A stretch of DNA of 64,000 nucleotides from Actinoplanes derwentensis (GCF_900104725.1 NZ_LT629758.1:2914001-2978000), one strand, 5' to 3'. Shown: positions 7,609 to 17,045, counted from the stretch's first letter. A program made the numbers and translations. The notes: generated from the sequence alone by a model not told the origin.

Positions 7609-9800
7609 ACCGCCGGCGGAGACTCCAGGCAGGCGACGGTGCGGCCGGTGCCGATGTCGGTGATGCCGTGGGTGATGCCGGTGAAGCCCGGCCACCGCAC
7701 CGCCAGAGCCTGCTCGTGCTGCAGGAACCGGACGATCGTCGCGCTGACCCGCTCTCCGGGGACCAGCAGCGGGATGCCCGGCGGATAGGGGGTCAGCAAC
7801 ACCGCCGTCGTACGCCCGGCCAGCTCGTCCACCGGCACGTGCTCGACCCGGCCGGCCGCCATCGCTGACCACGCGTCACCCGGAACGGTCACCTGCTCGA
7901 CCGGCTCGGTGTAGATCGCCGTGGTCAGTTCGGCCAGGTCGGCGTCCCGATAGGTGGCGTGCAGGTCGTCGCACAGGTCCCGCAGCCGCCGCCCGGCATA
8001 ACCGGGGAACTCGGCGGTGAACGCCGGCATCAGACGGTCGATCACGGCATTGCCGTCGTACGCGCTCTTGAACCGGTGCAACTCCGCGACCAGCGAGTTC
8101 CAGCGCCCTTTGGTGATGCCGATGGTGAACAGCACGAACAGCGAGTAGAGCCCGGTCTTCTCCACCACTACCCCGTGTTCGGCGAGGTAGCGGGCCAGCA
8201 CGATGCCCGGGATGCCGGGCGTGCCGGGTTCGCTGAACGCGCCGTGCACGGTCAGGCCCGGTGTCATCAGGGTGACCTTGATCGGGTCGAGCATGGTGAA
8301 ACCGTCGTCGACCCGGTCGAAGCCGTGCCAGTCGGCGTCCGTGGTGAGTTCCCACTCGGCCCGGTCCGGCAGCCCGGTCCGCGCCGGAGTGTCCGGCCCC
8401 CAGACGCCGAACCACCAATCCGCAAGCTCCTCGCCGGTACGGATGACGGCCCGCCGGAACTCCATCGCCTCGGTGATCGTCTCCTCCACCAGGGCCGGAC
8501 CACGTCGCCCGGCCATCATCTCGGCGGACACGTCACAACTGGCGATGATCGCGTACTGAGGGCTGGTACTGGTGTGCATCCGATAAGCCTGGGCGAACAC
8601 CCGCTCGTCGAAGTGCCCGCCGGTGGTGTCCTGAACCAGGATCTGCGACGCCTGGGACAGTCCGGCGAGCAGCTTGTGGGTGGACTGGGTGGCGTAGACG
8701 ACGGTCCGGCCGGTGCGCTCGCGGTCGTTGGCGACCCCGTGCATGCCGTCATACAGCTCGTGGAACGGGGCGTGCGGCAGCCAGGCCTCGTCGAAGTGCA
8801 GGGCGTCGACCACCCCGTCCAGGCTCGCCTTCACCGCGTCGGCGCGGTAGACGATCCCGTCGTAGGTGGACTGGGTCAGCGCCAGCAGCCGGATCCGCCG
8901 GGTCTTGTCGGCGATCAGCGGACTGGCGTCGATCTTGGCCTGCAGCGCCTCGCGGGAGAACTCGCTGCGCGGGATCGGCCCGATGATGCCGGCCTTGTTG
9001 CGGGTCGGCATCAGATAGATCGGGACGGCCCCGGTGAGCACGATCGCATGCAGCACCGACTTGTGACAGTTGCGGTCCACGGCCACGATGTCACCCGGCC
9101 CGACCAGCGAATTCCACACGATCTTGTTGGAGGTGGAGGTCCCGTTGGTGACGAAGTACAGGTAATCGGCACGAAACGTCCGGGCGGCGAGCCGCTCGCT
9201 GTCGGCGATCGGGCCGGTGTGATCGAGCAGCTGCCCCAGCTCCTCCACCGCGTTGCACACGTCGGCACGCAGCAGGTTCTCCCCGAAGAAGTCGTGGAAC
9301 AGGGTGCCGACCGGACTCTTCAGAAACGCGGTGCCACCGGAATGCCCCGGACAGTGCCAGGAGTAGGCGCCGTCACTGGCATAACGCATCAGAGCCGCGA
9401 AGAACGGCGGAGCCAGCTGCCCGAGATAGTGGCTGACCTCGCGTTTGATCTTCCGGGCCAAGAAGTCGGGAGTGTCCTCGTACGCGTTGACCACACCGTC
9501 GATCCGCGACAGCACCGCCTGCGGAATCTCCCGGGCGGTCAGCTGATCGCCGTACAGCAGGATCGGGATCCGGTCGTTGTGCCGCCGGACCGCCCGCACG
9601 AACCCGGCCGCCGCCTTCTCCGACTGCAACGCGCAGATCACCGCCGAACTCGTCCGGGCGATCTGCGCCAGCGGCCCCTCGTCGTCGAAGTGCCGAAGCC
9701 CCAGGCCGGCCCGGTCCAGGGCGGCTTCGAGCAACTCCAGCGGCTGCCGCGAACCGGTCAGCCCTTCCGCGGGCGTGACGATCGTGACCGGAAACGGCAC
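7605..9800 (-). CDS. Orn/Lys/Arg decarboxylase family protein (PLP, fold type I)
   Basis: About 731 residues, the usual size of bacterial biosynthetic or inducible lysine/ornithine/arginine decarboxylases. It has an N-terminal receiver-like wing domain (1-130), then the PLP domain. Within the latter are CPGHSGGTAFLKSP, the strand VTNGTSTSNKIVW, FDEAWLPHAPFH (Asp binding the pyridine N) and ATQSTHKLLAGLSQ (Schiff-base Lys). The C-terminal domain carries LTPYPPGIPLLVPGE, typical of the family. Which amino acid is used cannot be decided by eye. GTG 9800 is chosen because GGTGAGAGG lies about nine bases upstream; GTG 9830 and 9887 are in-frame alternatives. Its stop overlaps the end of the convergent dehydrogenase gene by 4 bp. 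Confidence 0.9.
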   Translation of the reverse strand: MPFPVTIVTPAEGLTGSRQPLELLEAALDRAGLGLRHFDDEGPLAQIARTSSAVICALQSEKAAAGFVRAVRRHNDRIPILLYGDQLTAREIPQAVLSRIDGVVNAYEDTPDFLARKIKREVSHYLGQLAPPFFAALMRYASDGAYSWHCPGHSGGTAFLKSPVGTLFHDFFGENLLRADVCNAVEELGQLLDHTGPIADSERLAARTFRADYLYFVTNGTSTSNKIVWNSLVGPGDIVAVDRNCHKSVLHAIVLTGAVPIYLMPTRNKAGIIGPIPRSEFSREALQAKIDASPLIADKTRRIRLLALTQSTYDGIVYRADAVKASLDGVVDALHFDEAWLPHAPFHELYDGMHGVANDRERTGRTVVYATQSTHKLLAGLSQASQILVQDTTGGHFDERVFAQAYRMHTSTSPQYAIIASCDVSAEMMAGRRGPALVEETITEAMEFRRAVIRTGEELADWWFGVWGPDTPARTGLPDRAEWELTTDADWHGFDRVDDGFTMLDPIKVTLMTPGLTVHGAFSEPGTPGIPGIVLARYLAEHGVVVEKTGLYSLFVLFTIGITKGRWNSLVAELHRFKSAYDGNAVIDRLMPAFTAEFPGYAGRRLRDLCDDLHATYRDADLAELTTAIYTEPVEQVTVPGDAWSAMAAGRVEHVPVDELAGRTTAVLLTPYPPGIPLLVPGERVSATIVRFLQHEQALAVRWPGFTGITHGITDIGTGRTVACLESPPAV

Positions 9801-9903
9801 CGTGAACGTCCTCTCACCGGCGGCTGACACTGCACGTCGCCGTGACCCTAGCCAGCAGCGATGCCTTCCGTCCCGGAAACTCCGCACGAGGAGCCCGTTC
9901 CGG

Positions 9904-11118
9904 TCAGGCGCTGACCGGTGGCGGCGGCAACGTCACCCGTAGCAGGCGGGCCACCGTCACCGCCACGTCGTCGCGTCCGTGCCCGGCGACCACCTGCAGA
10001 CCGACCGGCAGGCCCTCGGCCAGGCCCGCCGGGACGCTCACCGCCGGGTGGCCGGTGATGTTGAAGTCCCAGCAGAGGTCGCCGACGAAGTCGCTGGTGA
10101 CCGGCCCGTCGTAGGGGTGGGCCACGGTCAGCGTGGTCGGCGTGACGATCGCGTCCACCGTGTCGAAGACATCTGCCAGAGCCCGGTCGGCGGCACGGCG
10201 CAGCTCGGTCGCATGCCGCACCTGGTCACCGCTGACGCCACGACCGGCATCGAGGGCGGCGAGGGTGTCCCAGGCGTCCTCGGGCGCGGCCAGGTCCAGA
10301 ACCACGCCGACCAGGTCGAGCCCGGCCGGTCCTTCCAGCGACATCCCGGCGGCGATGCGGTCCCGGACTACCGCGGCCACTGCGGAATCTGCGGTGCCGC
10401 GTCCGAAACTGGTCAGGAAAGCGACCCGCAGGCGCCGGCCCGGTTCGGTCACCGGGACCGGCCAGAACGGCGAAGCCGACGGATCGCACCGCTCCGGGCC
10501 GCTGATCAGGCTGGTCGCGGTCACCACGTCGTCCAGGTCGGCGCCGATCAGGCCGGAGACCGCCAGCCCGATCAGCGGCCGGCCGGGCCGGGGCACCCGC
10601 CCGGCGCTGCCCTTGAAGCCGGTGACCCCGCAGAAGGCCGCCGGGATCCGCAGGGATCCGCCGCTGTCGCCGCCGGTCGCGAGCGGCACGACGCCCGCGG
10701 CGACGGCCGCCGCCGCGCCCGCCGACGAGCCGCCCGGTGATCGCGTCAGGTCCCACGGGTTGCGGGTGTAGTCGGTGCCGTTCCACCCGTGGGTCTGTGA
10801 ATCGGTGCCGGGCCGGTTGCGGGTGGAGACACCGATCGGGATCGCTCCGGCCGCCACCAGCCGGGTCACGACCGGGGAACCGGCGGCGGTACCGGATTTG
10901 ATCAGAAACGGCACTCCGGCGAGCGGCAGCTCGGGCGATACCCGCCGGGCCGCCGCGAGGGCGCCGGCCGGATCGAGGCTCTCGGCGAAGTGCAGCACCG
11001 GGTCGAGCGCCTCGGCCGCGGCCAGTGCCTTTTCCACGAGTTCAACGGGAGTACGCCCGCCCGCCCGCACCGCCGCCGCGGCAGCCAGCGGGCCCACTCC
11101 ACCACCACTGCCAGACAC
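9904..11118 (-). CDS. Amidase signature family enzyme
   Basis: A 404-residue amidase signature hydrolase. The Ser-cisSer-Lys triad is visible: Lys74 in FLIKSG, Ser131 in RSPGGSSAGAAA, and the nucleophile Ser155 in GGDSGGSLRIPA. The C-terminal DFNITGHPAVSVPAGLAEGLPVGLQVVAG is also characteristic. At about 400 residues it is a short member of the family. Such enzymes hydrolyse carboxylic amides to acid plus ammonia or amine. It is divergent from the amidohydrolase-RidA operon across a 90-bp gap holding a perfect palindrome, suggesting one pathway for catabolism of a nitrogen compound. The start is GTG 11118. Confidence 0.9.
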   Translation of the reverse strand: MSGSGGGVGPLAAAAAVRAGGRTPVELVEKALAAAEALDPVLHFAESLDPAGALAAARRVSPELPLAGVPFLIKSGTAAGSPVVTRLVAAGAIPIGVSTRNRPGTDSQTHGWNGTDYTRNPWDLTRSPGGSSAGAAAAVAAGVVPLATGGDSGGSLRIPAAFCGVTGFKGSAGRVPRPGRPLIGLAVSGLIGADLDDVVTATSLISGPERCDPSASPFWPVPVTEPGRRLRVAFLTSFGRGTADSAVAAVVRDRIAAGMSLEGPAGLDLVGVVLDLAAPEDAWDTLAALDAGRGVSGDQVRHATELRRAADRALADVFDTVDAIVTPTTLTVAHPYDGPVTSDFVGDLCWDFNITGHPAVSVPAGLAEGLPVGLQVVAGHGRDDVAVTVARLLRVTLPPPPVSA

Positions 11119-11181
11119 CGGCCCATGGTAGCGGCGGCCTCAGGGATAAGCTTCCCCATCTTCAGGATCCAGGATATTATG

Positions 11182-11195
11182 TATTGGATCCAATA
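11182..11195. promoter_or_regulatory. Perfect 14-bp palindrome, candidate GntR-type operator
   Basis: TATTGGATCCAATA is a perfect palindrome lying between the divergent amidase and amidohydrolase genes. It is immediately upstream of the amidohydrolase ribosome binding site and next to a TATTAT -10-like box at 11175-11180. Operators of this shape are common for GntR/FCD-type repressors. No regulator gene is adjacent, so the protein must be encoded elsewhere. Confidence 0.55.
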
Positions 11196-11208
11196 ACCGG
11201 AGGCACGC

Positions 11209-12546
11209 ATGCCCTCACCCCGCGTCGTGATCGCCCCGATCGTGACCATGGACCCGGTCTCGCCTCGCGCCGAGGCCCTGGCCGTCGACGGCGACCGCAT
11301 CCTGGCCGTCGGCGACGTCACGTCGGTCCGTGCCGCCTGTCCGCCCGGCACCACTGAGGAGCGGCTCGACGCTGTCATCGTCCCCGGCCTGATCGACGCC
11401 CATCTGCACATGCAGCGCGGCGGCCTGAAGGCACTGTCGGTGCCGGCGCCGGGCGGCTACTGGGACGCCGCGTCCTTCTGCGCGGAGATGCTGCGCACCT
11501 TCCACCTGGACGAGTGGCCCGCCGGATCAGTCCCGCAGCCGGCCGACCGGGCCGCCGGGCTGGCGCTGATCCAGCCGCTGCTGCACGCCCTCGGGATCAC
11601 CGGCGTGGTCGATCCGGCCGTCACGCCTGCCGAGATGCGCGCCTACCAGCGGGCTCACGCCGACGGCGCGCTGACGATGCGGGTCACCGCGATGCCCCAC
11701 CCGGACCCGGAGGACTCCCCGCTGACCAGGCTGGCCGGTGTCGGCGTCGCCACCGGCTTCGGCGACGACCTGCTGCGGATCGGCGGCATCAAGGTCTACT
11801 TCGACGGCGAGGGCGTCAAGAAACAGGCCCTGCTCACCACCGAGTGGACGCCCGGCAGCGGCGACCTGGGTGTGCAACGGATCTCCGACGACGAGTTCCG
11901 TTCACTCGCCGGTTTCTGTGCCCGCAACGGCTGGTCGCTCGGGGTGCACGCGGTCGGCGGCGGCGCTGTCGCCGCGGTGCTGCGGATCTTCTCCGAGATC
12001 GACCGGGTGACCCCGATCCGTGACCTGCGCTGGCAGCTGATCCACGCCTATCTGGAACCGTCCGCCGAGAGCATGGCCCTGGCCGCCCGCCTCGGCGTCA
12101 TCGCCTCCCTGCAACCCTCGATCCACTGGCACAACGCTGAGGGCCTGATCGGCCACCTCGGCGAGCGGGCGGTTCCCGCCGACCCGATCCGCTCCTGGCT
12201 GGACGCCGGCGTGCGGGTCGCGCTGGGCTCGGACGGCCCGTTCTTCCCCTTCGACCCGCGCCGGCTGATGTGGCAGACCCGCACCCGCATGGTCCGCGGC
12301 AGGGCCGCCCCGGTCGCCCCCGAGCAGGCGATCAGCGGCACCGAGGCGCTGGCCGGTTACACCACCGGCGCGGCGTTCTCGGCCTTCGCCGAGGATCGGC
12401 TGGGCATGCTGCGCGCCGGGATGCTGGCCGACTGGGTCGCGCTGAGCACCGACCCGACCACGTGCACCCCCGAGGAACTACTCACCACCACCGTCCTGCG
12501 CACCGTCGTCGGTGGCCGGACCGTCTTCACTGGAGAGACCCCATGA
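11209..12546 (+). CDS. Amidohydrolase family protein (YtcJ/Amidohydro_3-like)
   Basis: A 445-residue metal-dependent amidohydrolase. Key marks are the early PGLIDAHLHMQRGG (HxH metal motif), GGIKVYFDGEGV (region of the bridging residue), a His in SLGVHAVGGGAV, LIHAYLEPSAES, and a late ALGSDGPFFPFDP (metal-binding Asp). The flanking N- and C-terminal strands form the small beta sandwich of the superfamily. Relatives hydrolyse C-N bonds in amides, ureas or heterocycles; the substrate is unknown. The ATG at 11209 follows CCGGAGGCACGC. It overlaps the RidA gene by an ATGA junction, so the two are translationally coupled. The palindrome just upstream is the probable control site. Confidence 0.88.
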   Translation: MPSPRVVIAPIVTMDPVSPRAEALAVDGDRILAVGDVTSVRAACPPGTTEERLDAVIVPGLIDAHLHMQRGGLKALSVPAPGGYWDAASFCAEMLRTFHLDEWPAGSVPQPADRAAGLALIQPLLHALGITGVVDPAVTPAEMRAYQRAHADGALTMRVTAMPHPDPEDSPLTRLAGVGVATGFGDDLLRIGGIKVYFDGEGVKKQALLTTEWTPGSGDLGVQRISDDEFRSLAGFCARNGWSLGVHAVGGGAVAAVLRIFSEIDRVTPIRDLRWQLIHAYLEPSAESMALAARLGVIASLQPSIHWHNAEGLIGHLGERAVPADPIRSWLDAGVRVALGSDGPFFPFDPRRLMWQTRTRMVRGRAAPVAPEQAISGTEALAGYTTGAAFSAFAEDRLGMLRAGMLADWVALSTDPTTCTPEELLTTTVLRTVVGGRTVFTGETP

Positions 12547-13028
12547 GCACACCGGAAAACCGTGTCCGCGACCTCGGGCTGGACATCCCCGACTACGCCG
12601 ATCCGCCCTACGGCGGCCGCTACGGCACGGTCAAACCGTTCCATCGGGCCGGTGAACTGCTCCTGCTCTCGGGCATCACGCCCGAGGACCGCTCCGGCAA
12701 CCGGCTGCACCCTGGCCGTCTCGGCGACGACGTCACCGTCGAGCAGGGCCGCGAGGCGGCCCGGATGACAGCGGTCAACGCCCTGGGCCTGATCCGCCTG
12801 GCCGTCGGCAGCCTGGACAACGTCGTGGCGATCGGCCGCAACCTGTGTTTCCAGCGCACCACTGACGACTTCGAGGACCTGCACCTGGTCTCGGCCGGCG
12901 TCTCCCAGCTGTTCATCGACGTCTTCGGCCCCGAGGCGGGCATCGCCGGCCGAGCCTCGATCGGCGTGGCCGCCCTGTCCCGCCACAACTGCTTCGAACT
13001 ATGGACCGAACTGCAGGTCAAACCCTGA
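12543..13028 (+). CDS. RidA-family protein
   Basis: A 161-residue protein of the RidA (YjgF/UK114) superfamily, in the longer subgroup. The pattern PPYGGRYGTVKPFHRAGELLLLSGITPED at the start, VGSLDNVVAIGRNLCFQRTTDDF in the middle, and GRASIGVAALSRHNCFELWTELQV at the end matches the trimeric fold. RidA proteins hydrolyse reactive enamine/imine intermediates to ketones and ammonia; catabolic paralogues deaminate pathway intermediates. Its start overlaps the amidohydrolase stop, so it is likely a step or a clean-up enzyme in the same nitrogen-compound pathway. No promoter of its own is seen. Confidence 0.88.
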   Translation: MSTPENRVRDLGLDIPDYADPPYGGRYGTVKPFHRAGELLLLSGITPEDRSGNRLHPGRLGDDVTVEQGREAARMTAVNALGLIRLAVGSLDNVVAIGRNLCFQRTTDDFEDLHLVSAGVSQLFIDVFGPEAGIAGRASIGVAALSRHNCFELWTELQVKP

Positions 13029-13238
13029 ACACCACTTTCCGGTACGCCGCGGCAAAGCCCCGTGGCCACCACGCAAGGCAGGCGACCCCCCAGGCCACCC
13101 CGCGCCCGCCGGGCCGAATGCGGTGGCCAACCCACAACCGCCGGCCGACCCGAACGCGTCAGATGACTGCCTTGCCACTCGATCTGGCCCGGAAGCCGAC
13201 CCCTCCGGACTTCGCGTCACCGGCGGCAGATCCGGAGG

Positions 13239-14444
13239 CTAGCGCTGACCTTCTGCGCCGTCCACGGTTGCAGCGATCTTCGCGGCGATCGCATCGATGG
13301 TGTCAAGGATGTGCTCCGGCGAATCGGCGAGCGAGACGACGTGGGAGTAAAGACGGACGCCTGCATTCCGGACGACGATCGCGGGTGCCGGTGTCCCTGC
13401 GGCATAAACGAGGTGCCCCGCACGAAGGCCGAGCGCCGTGCAGTAGGCGAGGACTTGGTACAGGTCCTCCGGTCGAGGCCCGGCTGGCGGGAGCCGCTTG
13501 TACTTCGCATCCACGACAGCCACACAGGCAGCCCCGGACCACCAGGTGATGTCGGTCTGCATGGTGACCCTGCTGCCGTGGTCGAGTGCGAGTGGCTGCT
13601 GCCGCCGTCCTTGACCGCCGATTGCCTCCAACGCGGAGATCAACGCTTGGGACAGCCAGTCCTCGTAGACACGGTTCATGTCGAACAGGAACCCGTTGGC
13701 GCTGCTCGTCCCGGATCTGTCCTCGACGCTCGTGCGTTGCAGGATCATCTGGGCGAGGTGCAGCGCCGGCCAGTACCGGCGATTGAGCCGGGTCTCGGTG
13801 ATCACCGGTAGCCGTAACCCAGGAGTGAGCAGCGCCGCGTCGGCGAGATCCCGGGTCATCCTGGTCAGAGCCATCCGTACGGCAGGGGCAACGCCGTCGA
13901 CCGCTAGCAGCTGCGTCGCGGCGGTCCGGAGCACACGGTTTTCGGGTACATCGATGGTGTAGTCGTCGTAGCGGACTTCCAGCGGCAACGGGATGCCGGG
14001 CCGGGCACGCATCTGATCCGCTTCGCGCAGTCGGCCTCGCAGCCCGGGCAGGGCCTCTTCACGTTCCTGGTAGCCGTGCAGGATCCCGGCCGCCAGCGCC
14101 CGCCGGCATCGGGCCATGAACATCGTCGCCATCGCGGCGACGACCCCGATGTCCGTCCCGACCTGGACGTCGTCTTCACGCCATCCGGACTGATTCCTCG
14201 CGTGGCCCAGCAGCCACACGAGGCGAGATACCCCGACCTTGGGCCGAACGTGCAGCTCGACGGCATCGTCACCCGTCCCGGCGCGAACCGCACCGACGGT
14301 GCTGCGGGCCTGCAGAACCGTGTCATTGCCGCCGAGGGCACCGCTGACCTGGACTGCGCCGGTACCGTGCAGCGCGCGGGCAGCTCCGGCAGTCAGGGCT
14401 GGAAACACCATCCGTTGATGCTCGCCGATAGCCACTCGCCTCAT
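13239..14444 (-). CDS. mcrC: McrC-like nuclease subunit of a type IV restriction system
   Basis: A 401-residue protein. The N-terminal half is the McrC beta/helical region that contacts the McrB ring, including LHVRPKVGVSRLVWLLGHA. The C-terminal half is a PD-(D/E)xK nuclease: FLFDMNRVYEDWLSQAL (with the family Glu), MQTDITWW (Asp) and VAVVDAKYKR (DxK). Together with McrB it should cleave DNA carrying modified cytosine, providing defence against modified phage or foreign DNA. Its ATG overlaps the mcrB stop (ATGA at 14441-14444), so the subunits are coupled. The 210-bp gap after it (13029-13238) holds no gene that I can see. Confidence 0.9.
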   Translation of the reverse strand: MRRVAIGEHQRMVFPALTAGAARALHGTGAVQVSGALGGNDTVLQARSTVGAVRAGTGDDAVELHVRPKVGVSRLVWLLGHARNQSGWREDDVQVGTDIGVVAAMATMFMARCRRALAAGILHGYQEREEALPGLRGRLREADQMRARPGIPLPLEVRYDDYTIDVPENRVLRTAATQLLAVDGVAPAVRMALTRMTRDLADAALLTPGLRLPVITETRLNRRYWPALHLAQMILQRTSVEDRSGTSSANGFLFDMNRVYEDWLSQALISALEAIGGQGRRQQPLALDHGSRVTMQTDITWWSGAACVAVVDAKYKRLPPAGPRPEDLYQVLAYCTALGLRAGHLVYAAGTPAPAIVVRNAGVRLYSHVVSLADSPEHILDTIDAIAAKIAATVDGAEGQR

Positions 14445-16720
14445 ATTTGATCCGCAGCCGGTATTCGGGCATCGCTGCTGGAAAGGGCTTTGCCCTCCTC
14501 CAGCACAGGGCCGACAGATGCCGACGATGCCGGGGTGCTACCGCCGGTTCCCCCTTTGAGCTGGCTGAGCAGGGACGCGAGGGCGTATGTGGCGTGAACG
14601 TCGACACCGTTCCCGGCGAATCGTTCTTCCAACAGCGGGATGATCGCGGTCCGCCAGATCCGTTGAAGACCGGCGGAGGTGCGGGATCGCTCGCTCATGA
14701 AGTACGACGGTCCGACAGCGCTCTCCGGATCGCCCAGCATGCTGTTCAGCGCGTCGAGCAGGTCAGCAGCGGTCGCCGGGATGGCATTGGCGGCGAGCCA
14801 GTCACGCAGCATCGCCTTCAGCGGGGCCTGGCCCGGAAACAGGGGAACGAAGTCGAACCGGCGGCGCATCGCCTGATCGACCAGCGCAATCGACCGGTCG
14901 GCCGTGTTCATCGTTCCAATGACCAGAAGGTTTCTCGGCAGGGAGAAGTCCTCGTCGGGTGAGTACTGCAGACCGACCGCCCGGTTGCGGTACTCGAGGA
15001 GGAAGTACAACTCCCCGAACACCTTCGCAAGATTCGCACGATTCAGCTCGTCGATCACCAGGACGTACGGGCGGGTCGGGTCCGCGTCCGCGAGAGCCGC
15101 CATACGCCGCAGTGGACCGGGCACGAGGTCGAACACGAGGGAACCCTGGGTCTCACCAGGTCGCGGCCGGAACCCCTCGAAGAAGTCTTCGTACGCGTAC
15201 GACGGATGGAACTGAACGAGACGCTGCTCGCCGCCCGCGGTCTCGGTCAGGAACGTGGCGAGGGCCTGCGCGATGAACGTCTTGCCCGTCCCTGGCGGCC
15301 CGTAGAGGACGACCTGTCCCTTCTCACGGAGCAGATCGATGACCTCACGAAGCCAGTCCAGCGGCAGGAAGAGCCCGTCGGCGAACGCCTTCGTCGGGTC
15401 CGGAAGTTCCAGCGCGACCGGAGCGGTCAACGCCGACGTCGGCTCCTCGACCTGACCGGCGCCGGCGGCTTCTTCCACAGTGGCGAGCGCGAGGATCTCA
15501 TCCGCGTACAGCCCCAGATCGCTGACGACATTCTGGCCGCTCAGCTTGCCCTGGGCTCCGGCGGAGAGATCAGCGCGAGCGATCGGCCGGCCGGCATTGA
15601 GCCACGTGACCGGGCGTCGCCGGTTTGACAACGCATCCGAGGACTCGCCCCATTCAGCCGCCCCGGCGATGCGCCCCGCGAAGACGTCAGCGCCGTGGAC
15701 CGTCACCACGACATGACCAACCTTGATCCGGTTCAGGAACCGATCCAGGGTGCCGGTCTTGGAGCGCCGCTCCTGCGTGCTCACATCAGGCAGAGCCGCT
15801 GCCACGACCTCGGCGATCTTCGCGTGCGACGTGCCGGCCGGGATCGAGGGGACGTCCGGGAACGCGACGGAGCAGTACCCGTCGTCGAGCCACTGGGGGA
15901 TCAGGTCTACACCGTGCACCTTGGCACCCCGGACGAGCCACCCCCGGGTCGTCGTCTTCGTCGTTCGCCAGCCGTCCCACGGCGGCCGGTAGAAATGTAT
16001 GGGTTCGCCCTGTCCGTCGGCGAGCGCGTCGCGCAGTAAGAGCATGTCCCGGTCGTCGTCACCCGACCGCGCTGCCAGACGCTCCGCGTAGAAGTCCAGG
16101 ATGCGTCCTTTGTCCAGGCTCGCCACGATGGACTCGAACGTATCCGGGAACATCAGATGCAGCAGCGCCGCGCGTTGGTTGTAGCCGCTGTTCAACGGCA
16201 CCGAGCCCAGCAGATCCCGGAACATCCATGGATCCGAGGTCACCGCGGTGCGCTCGTCATCAGTCAAAGCGGTGAGCGCGACAACACATCGAATGAGGAA
16301 CGTCAGTTGCACATCGGGCCTGGTCATGTACCAGGTGCCTGGATTGGCGACACCACCGGTGAATGCCTCCAGGACGCGGTCGGGCAACGGACCGGTCGTA
16401 CCTGCGAAGGCAAGGATGCCTTCCACCATCCGCCGTTTGGCGGGCACACCCACGTTCACGGGCGTCAGCTCATAGATGACAGCAAGCTCAGCCATGAGCC
16501 GGATCGCCTGCGGGCTCACGTCCGCCAGCTGGGTCTGCAGCTTTTCGAGGAACGTCTTGGAGCCGAGATCGGGGGCGTTCACGAAATGCACAATGAGTTC
16601 ATCGGCAGCGGCAGCCGCCCAGACATGAGTGCCGGGGCTCAGCAAGCTGTCCAGCTGGCCAAGGCAACGCTGCCGAATCTCGTCGGCCAGGGCATAAACC
16701 TGTTCAGGGCTGTCGCGCAT
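14441..16720 (-). CDS. mcrB: McrB-like AAA+ GTPase with EVE/PUA-like reader region
   Basis: A 759-residue protein. Residues 1-220 form a helical N-terminal region of a type I do not recognise. Residues about 250-385 resemble an EVE/PUA-like modified-base reader (RGWLVRGAKVHGVD...KVGHVVVTVHGADVFAGRI...RRRPVTWLN). Residues 440-720 are the McrB AAA+ GTPase: Walker A GPPGTGKT (about 475), Walker B YVLVIDELNRANLAKVFGE, and the McrB signature GTMNTADRSIALVDQAMRRRF (about 605). GTP hydrolysis drives translocation and activates McrC. The reader domain presumably recognises a modified base in target DNA; which one is open. mcrC follows with an ATGA overlap. Confidence 0.9.
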   Translation of the reverse strand: MRDSPEQVYALADEIRQRCLGQLDSLLSPGTHVWAAAAADELIVHFVNAPDLGSKTFLEKLQTQLADVSPQAIRLMAELAVIYELTPVNVGVPAKRRMVEGILAFAGTTGPLPDRVLEAFTGGVANPGTWYMTRPDVQLTFLIRCVVALTALTDDERTAVTSDPWMFRDLLGSVPLNSGYNQRAALLHLMFPDTFESIVASLDKGRILDFYAERLAARSGDDDRDMLLLRDALADGQGEPIHFYRPPWDGWRTTKTTTRGWLVRGAKVHGVDLIPQWLDDGYCSVAFPDVPSIPAGTSHAKIAEVVAAALPDVSTQERRSKTGTLDRFLNRIKVGHVVVTVHGADVFAGRIAGAAEWGESSDALSNRRRPVTWLNAGRPIARADLSAGAQGKLSGQNVVSDLGLYADEILALATVEEAAGAGQVEEPTSALTAPVALELPDPTKAFADGLFLPLDWLREVIDLLREKGQVVLYGPPGTGKTFIAQALATFLTETAGGEQRLVQFHPSYAYEDFFEGFRPRPGETQGSLVFDLVPGPLRRMAALADADPTRPYVLVIDELNRANLAKVFGELYFLLEYRNRAVGLQYSPDEDFSLPRNLLVIGTMNTADRSIALVDQAMRRRFDFVPLFPGQAPLKAMLRDWLAANAIPATAADLLDALNSMLGDPESAVGPSYFMSERSRTSAGLQRIWRTAIIPLLEERFAGNGVDVHATYALASLLSQLKGGTGGSTPASSASVGPVLEEGKALSSSDARIPAADQI

Positions 16721-16892
16721 GTAGGAACCCTACGGGCGTTGTTCCGGCCCCGCCGTCGCATCGATTGACACTTCCGGATCGCGAGAACGCCCGACAGCCC
16801 GGAGCGGCCCGCTCGGCGCCTGATCAAAGATGCCGCCGTTGACGGACGAGGAACTCGGGTGGGCAAGACGTCCCCACCCGGTTCGGCCGGCG

Positions 16893-17002
16893 ATCAACCT
16901 GGAACCCTGTCTGATGTGTTTGGGGGCCGCGATGGCACTCAAGGTACGGAGATCAACTTCGGCCTCGAATCGCCCGCGGACGGGGATCCGCGGTCACCTT
17001 GA
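16893..17002 (+). pseudogene. Nucleoside/CMP deaminase remnant (frameshifted)
   Basis: A short plus-strand stretch reads INLEPCLMCLGAAMALKV, the zinc-binding PCxMC motif of nucleoside deaminases. It then shifts frame and continues as EINFGLESPADGDP before a stop at 17000-17002; GLESPxDG is the usual sequel in these enzymes. The upstream HAE zinc ligand/catalytic motif is absent, so only a core of about 35 codons remains, broken by at least one indel. It sits between mcrB and the CPBP protease gene. The remaining 16721-17045 spacer holds no other gene that I can see. Confidence 0.65.
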
Positions 17003-17045
17003 CGGCACTACCGGACCGTGCGGGCCGAGACGGGGCTGGTCCCGG

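Noticed and set aside
7959..9827. 622-residue plus-strand open frame
   Set aside because: Antisense shadow of the decarboxylase gene: Gly/Arg/Val/Asp-rich with no domain pattern, caused by high third-position GC.
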